Part shown: positions 58,952 through 64,000 of the stretch, piece by piece | Position numbering within the stretch: position 1 is the first letter of the stretch | Layout of the letters: every line of letters starts with the position of its first letter | DNA from: Delia radicum | Lineage: Eukaryota; Arthropoda; Insecta; Diptera; Anthomyiidae | DNA: 64,000 bases | Direction of reading: 5' to 3' | Assembly: GCA_021234595.1 (NCBI GenBank) | Contig: CM037853.1 | Location: 156,965,659-157,029,658, forward strand | The notes under the pieces: model-generated | What the model was told of the DNA's origin: nothing | What the model saw: only the letters and a program-made list of their open reading frames with translations | Databases searched by the model: none | Position numbers and translations under genes: made by a program

Positions 58952-60838
58952 TTTTTTTTTTTTTTTTATTTCCAATATTATTACAACTGAGAAATGCTCA
59001 TCTAGTAATATAATCTTAGCGTATGCTAGGTTATTTTGGAGTTAACCCACTGGTTAATTCCAAGCAGTAGTTAATAGTTATATTTAAGTGAATATAAATA
59101 TATTTTTAAATATAAGCTTAACTAAGTTGATTGATTAGGGGTAGAAAGATCCATTGGAATTGTTCTCCTTAATCGTCTTTGAATTCTTGGCTTTGAAAAT
59201 ATCCTTTTAAGATCAGAGTTGTTGTGTGTTTGTAGTTTATTTGCATGTTTTTGTGCAGTGGAAATTATTTCTTCTTTTACAGTTTTTATTACAAGATCCC
59301 TATGTAAATCTTCGTTACGAATGTATCGTGGTGCACCGACAATGATTCTAAGGATCTTGTTTTGAGTTTTTTGGATCAAATTTATTTGAGTTTTCTTGGC
59401 ACAGCCCCATAGCTGTAAGCCATAAGTCCAAATAGGTTTTATAACTTGAAGATATAACAATATTTTGTTGTTGACCGCAACATTAGAGTTCTGCCCAATC
59501 AACCAATTCATTTGTTTAAATTTTAAATCGATTTCTTTTATTTTTTTCTTAACGTGTTCTTTCCATTTGATTTTGGTGTCTAACGTCATGCCAAGGTATT
59601 TAGCAGTGTTAGCGTACGGGATTTGCTTATTATTAATATAGATTGGTAGATAATTTATATTTCTATTTGTAAAGTACCTATGAATTGATTTTGATTCCTT
59701 TAATCTCATTCTCCATTTTTTAAACCAGATTTCTGTGGATTTAATTTTGGAGTCTGTTTATTGCAATTTTAAAATCACTGCCTGTTGATAGGATGGCAGT
59801 ATCATCTGCAAATGTAGCCATCTTGATGTTATTTGGTACAGGAATATCTCTAGTGTATAGAAGATACAATATAGGTCCCAGGACACTACCTTGGGAAACG
59901 CCTGCTTTTATGCATTTTAGTTTTGAGTATTCACATTCTTCTTCGACCCGAAAATACCTTTCCGTAAGATAAGATTCGAGAATCTCATAATGCTGTCTCG
60001 GTAGATCTCTATGCAGCTTGAATAGTAGACCTTTATGCCATACTTGGTCAAACGCTTGTGCAACATTTCAAAATATAGCGGAGCATACTTCCTTTTTCTC
60101 CATAGATTTTTCTGCCACATCGATTATTCTGTGCACCTGTTCTATGGTTGAATGATACCTCCTAAATCCAAATTGATGACTTGGAATAAGGTTTCTTTGT
60201 TTTAAAACTGGTTGGAGTCTTTTCAAAGTTTTTCAAATGTTTTTAATAATACAGGAAGAAGTGAAATAGGCCTGTAAGAATCAACTTTATTAGGCGGTTT
60301 ACCTGGTTTTGCGTCATTTTGATTTCTGCCACTTTCCATTGTAGAGGAACATAACGCATTCTTATTGCAGTATTAATAATAAATAAAAATTTCTTTAACG
60401 ACTTTTCCGTTAGGTTTTTTACAATTTCACCTGTTATAAGATCATAACCAGGTGCCTTTTTTTGACTTAGGTCTTTTTTTATAACGTTTTTGAGTTCTTG
60501 TAGTGTTATAGGGGTAATGGGTTGACTATCAATTTTATGTGTTTTATTAACATTTCTTCACTTGTTTGCCTAGGTATTTCTTGAAATGTTTTCTCCAGAT
60601 GATTTGCAAAAAGTTCAACTTTTTCTTTAGCACTCCTGGCCCATGTCATATTTTCTTTTCTCAGAGGTGGAATTTGAGATGATGGTCCATCAATACTTTT
60701 TTTTGCTGCTTTCCAAAGACTATTATTTGACTCTTTATAGCCTGAAAGACTTTCAAGATAAGATGGTAACGATTTGTTTTTAATTTCTTTTAAAAGACAT
60801 TTAAGATCATTGCATAAAATTAACAAAAAAAAAGTTGA
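58952..60838 (-). mobile_element. Jockey-clade LINE, 5'-truncated
   Basis: On the minus strand it runs from about 60838 to a poly-A tail (T16 at 58952-58967). It has only the linker, reverse transcriptase and C-terminal part of ORF2; the gag-like ORF1 and the endonuclease are missing, as expected of 5' truncation during target-primed reverse transcription. No target duplication was found. Confidence 0.88.
59122..60826 (-). pseudogene. Jockey-type reverse transcriptase ORF2 fragment
   Basis: Minus strand, 60826 to 60506: linker with SLWKAAKKSIDGPSSQIPPL and WARSAKEKVELFANHLEKTF. About 60315 to 60253: KPPNKVDSYRPISLLP. About 60160 to 60000: HQFGFRRYHSTIEQVHRI and AFDQVWHKGLLFKLH, containing the motif A aspartate. 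About 59900: GVSQGSVLGPILYLLYT. At 59812-59801: FADD, the motif C catalytic aspartates, intact. 59709 to 59122: KYLGMTLDTKIKWKEH, IWTYGLQLWGCAKKTQI and ILRIIVGAPRYIRN, the C-terminal region typical of the Jockey clade. Frames change at least three times and a stop lies near 60069, so it is inactive. Confidence 0.9.
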
Positions 60839-60839
60839 G

Positions 60840-61185
60840 TCCCTCTCGCAACATATCTTTTTTTTGATCCACGTTAGAAGTTTAACATGTCCTAAGAGTT
60901 CATGCAGACGACAAAAAAGATGTATGCAATTTTATACTGAAAAAGTCTGAGAAAATCTAATATTTCTACAAAACAACACGGAGTTAAATTGTTGAAATAC
61001 TGAAATTATTTCTTGGCTCCTCAGTTTCACCGTCGTAAAAAGACTGTAAAAATAATATTACTCATGTATATTTGTTTATGGAATTATATATAATTTGATA
61101 TTATTATTGAGAAAAACTAAGAACTGTTTGTAACAACTGTGTTCTTATAATATCGAATTACAATTTGATACAACTTTATATAAAA
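60840..61185. other. Gene-free stretch
   Basis: AAAAAAAAAGTTGAGTC at 60831 resembles the inner end of the MITE at 40568-40831, so the LINE may have inserted beside such a copy. Otherwise nothing. Confidence 0.35.
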
Positions 61186-61189
61186 TACA

Positions 61190-61310
61190 AAAATTTGTAT
61201 GGGAGAAAATTCGGATGAAATCTATTTAATTGCATCGATTTAGATCTAATTCGATACAATTGTATCCAATTCGATACAATTTAATGTATTTTAATTACAA
61301 TTATATGTTA
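61190..61310. repeat. GATACAATT-word block
   Basis: TTCGATACAATTGTATCCAA and ATTCGATACAATTTAATG; same words as 25955-26342. Confidence 0.6.
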
Positions 61311-61314
61311 TAAT

Positions 61315-62935
61315 TTTTCGGCTCAAACTTCACTGCGTTTGGAGCAGGAACTTTTTTAACGATCGCAAAAAAGTAAGATCATGGTTCTTAATATTTTTTC
61401 AAGGTCTACACCGCTATGCAATAAATGCAAAAATAATAACCCTAGTCTGCAGTATGTGCGATACTTAATTTAACCATAAACAATTGGTTATATTTACAAA
61501 GTTTTTTTTTCGGTCTAATTCCAACCATATTTGCAATTTGCCATAGTCTGATGTGGACCTTTCAAAAAAATAAAACTTACTTATACATAATGTCAAACAT
61601 TAATGGGTATCATAAATCATAAAAAATATACATTGAATGAAATATATGTTGACATGTTATAAACATATTAATGGAGGTCAATTGGTAATTAACTTGAATG
61701 CGAGAATTTTTTATTTGACATCTAATAGATTTTTAGATAATACCAACAAATATCCTTCCAATTTAGAGGACCGTCATAACCGGACCTTAGATTAGTCGTT
61801 AGTTGAGTCGTGATTGCGAGCTATAACTTCAGTATCAGCTGAAATAATGCGGATAATCTTTAGTGATTTATCCCAGGATTCAACGATCGCATAGTGGGGT
61901 ATTTGAAAAAATAATGCTTTAGTAAAGGGTGTACTTTAAATTATCCCACGCTTGTATCGAAAAATAAAAGTATATTCCGATTCATGTTTTGGAGGGCAAA
62001 ATACTTTAAAAAAGTTTTATTATTTCATATCAAATTTAAATTTCTGTTAACTTTCGGACTAACAGTGAAAAATGGTTAAATTATAGCGACATCTCAATAT
62101 TGACCGATTTGGCAAAAATTTTGACATTATTGAGCACCAAAATTTTTTTGTTTGTAAAGTTGACTACCTCGAAGAGAAATTTCTGGCCTGAAGTAAAGTA
62201 CGTTCTAACAACTGATACACACCGATTTCAATAAAAAAATCTCTAAGATCGACCGATTTTTTCTTAAGTGACATATCGATAGTTTAGGGGTCAAATAATG
62301 CAACTTTTCGGTATTTCTACGATAGGTACAATAGGAAAATGTGGTATCCACGGAAAGGGTTTCCAGAGAAGCATCTGCTTATATATCGCTTTTGTAAAAT
62401 GTCGCGTTTTTGGTATTTTTATTGTAAAAAATGTACTAATTTTTGGTTACTTTTTATGAAGATGTATACTAGTATCACTACCAAATTTATAAATGTAAAT
62501 CCTAATAAAGTTTAAATGTACGTGTATTTTTCTTTTTTGAAATTTGGGCTACTTCGGTTTTTTTCGCATTTTTCCCGAAGGACCAATTTTAATGGTTTTC
62601 TGAGAGAACTGTGAACAAAATATAGACAATATGCATATTAACCCTTAAATGAATTAGGTCAGCACCCGGTATGGAAACCAAGCTACACTTATGTAAAGTC
62701 GCTCGCTGAACTCGAATTAACGGGATTGTCGTAGGATTAAATGCATGAACTTTTACGCGTGGTACATTATGCGTTTAAGGGTTAACCCTAATATTTTATG
62801 AGTATTTCAAAATAATATATACCTTACAAAAGGAAATACTTTACAAACAAATATATATTTTTATTTTCGTTCTGTAAATTTGAGACATGTTCCCATACAA
62901 AAAGTGCCAAAAAAAATCGGAGCTTTCCATAAAAC
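61315..62935. other. Gene-free stretch
   Basis: No gene or element end recognised. 62640-62790 is slightly less AT-rich but has no coherent frame. Confidence 0.4.
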
Positions 62936-62939
62936 TTGA

Positions 62940-63310
62940 TTTGTTTTTTGTTTATATATGAATGTTTCAAACGCTTCAAAAATTACAAATGAATTATTTA
63001 TAATAAAATATTCTATTTCATTTATAATAAAATATTCTATTTTATAAATATAGGAGTATTATTCGAAAGAAAAACGCGTGGAATTTGAGTTTCCTCTCAA
63101 ATTGCACTCGAAAATGCAGCAACAATTCTTAAGTTTCGTACCTGCAAATACGCATTGTGCGCTTATACACCAAATACAAAGCTTATTATGCATCCCCTAT
63201 TTAAGTAATATACGCGTTGTTTGTTACTTCTTAAATTCCAGGCAGGCTCCAATACAAAAAGTGTCAAATAAATCGGGGTTTCTCATAAAACTTTTTCTAT
63301 ATGAATTTTA
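62940..63310. repeat. Dispersed repeat, copy of 5040-5420
   Basis: Shares the ATATTCTATTTTATAAA box (doubled here), ATTCGAAAGAAA, GTGGAATT and TTTCGTACCTGCAAATACGC. The frame 63078-63368 is not conserved in the other copy, arguing against a gene. Confidence 0.6.
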
Positions 63311-63972
63311 TTTCTATAATATGTTATGTAGGTTCGGTTTTATTGAATATTATGTTTTATTTGACTAAACTACATGCCAACACAAAATTCTGGACTTCTA
63401 CGATGAAAAATAGCTATATTTTTTCTCGTGATTTTTGGTTGCCCTGCAAATAATTTAATATGAGTTTAGTGATTATGAAACACTACATCGAGCTAAATTT
63501 CTCCACATTTTTGGTTTTATAATTAAAACTATCAGCATTATTAACGATATTGTTAAAATGTCTGTGAATGTTTTTTCATTTTCATTTAAAATATAAATAT
63601 GACGGTTTATTCCTAAACTCTCCCATTTTAGAAACAATTTTGCCGGATTTACCTGAAAATTGCAGTAAGTATTGTCCTATATAAAATATAAGTACGTCAT
63701 GGAACAACTTTTTTAATTTTTCAAATAAGTGGGCAAAGTAGGCGGGGTCAAACTTGGAAAAAGTGACCATTTTTGAAAAAAAATATGTTAATATTTGAAT
63801 TTACTGTGCTTAACTGGGAAACTCAAAAATTTTGAAATAAATCGTTATATATAGACTTTTCTATGGGCTATCGACTGATGACATATGGTTTTTAAAAATT
63901 TCAGATATTAAAGTTTGATATAATTTTTATTAAAAATAAAAATTATGTTTTTTTTTCGACCTTTAATTGTGC

Positions 63973-64000
63973 AATGAAAATGAAAATTATTCAAGTTCGA
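63973..64000 (+). repeat. Dispersed repeat of 5836-5930, cut by window end
   Basis: GCAATGAAAATGAAAATTAT then TCAAGTTCGA matches the start of the repeat at 5836. Confidence 0.7.

Noticed and set aside
63078..63368. 96-codon frame as a possible gene
   Set aside because: Lies in a dispersed repeat whose other copy (5040-5420) does not keep the frame.
63865..63900. CTGATGACATATGG as a second hammerhead core
   Set aside because: No GAAA partner, stem II or stem III in register.

Overview
The window is strongly AT-rich eukaryotic DNA, probably from an insect and most likely a fly. It carries an insect-type DD41D mariner relic (the class described as rosa in tephritid flies), a second mariner-like relic, a Jockey-type LINE, Penelope-like retroelement pieces, several hAT transposons and many small inverted-repeat elements. 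I find no intact host gene. Every coding stretch I can name is a decayed transposase or reverse transcriptase. The species call is an inference from element content and base composition.

Layout. 1-3.2 kb: end of a mariner copy, then a fold-back element with a TTAGGG-type end. 3.2-8.1 kb: a fold-back element with a 110-bp minisatellite, then a CATATATG-word element that hosts a piggyBac-like nest. 8.14-16.15 kb: a 4.0-kb block present twice in tandem, differing only in homopolymer lengths as far as I can see; it holds a broken Penelope-like element interrupted by a hAT MITE (8-bp target duplication) and a TTAGGG element (6-bp duplication). 16.2-23 kb: mostly unannotatable repeats, one tRNA-like sequence and another TTAGGG element. 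23-26 kb: hAT C-terminus with a second hAT and another element nested in its tail. 26.5-32 kb: two large inverted-repeat elements with nested copies. 33-38.4 kb: a hairpin, a tRNA-like sequence and a pair of 0.8-1.1 kb dispersed repeats. 39.05-41.1 kb: a Russian doll in which a 591-bp retroelement sits in one arm of a fold-back element inside a hAT-like element. 41-46 kb: fold-back and TTCATGAAA-word repeats. 46.5-48.8 kb: a 2.3-kb hAT with a MITE inside its transposase. 51-56.3 kb: further fold-backs and an internally deleted mariner. 56.4-58.7 kb: a nearly full-length dead hAT. 58.95-60.84 kb: a 5'-truncated Jockey LINE. 61-64 kb: sparse repeats.

The most interesting item is at 39493-39565 on the minus strand: a sequence matching every conserved position of a type I hammerhead ribozyme. 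It lies in the 591-bp retroelement (39452-40042), which also carries a tRNA-like sequence, ends in a (TTC)n tail and is bounded by a target duplication of about 19 bp. Other themes are (i) inverted-repeat elements with TTAGGG-like ends, two of which have 6-bp duplications of the form TGTMCA, and (ii) unrelated non-autonomous elements that share very short end motifs (CAC..AGRGAA or CCC..AAAAA) while each carries its own private subterminal word.
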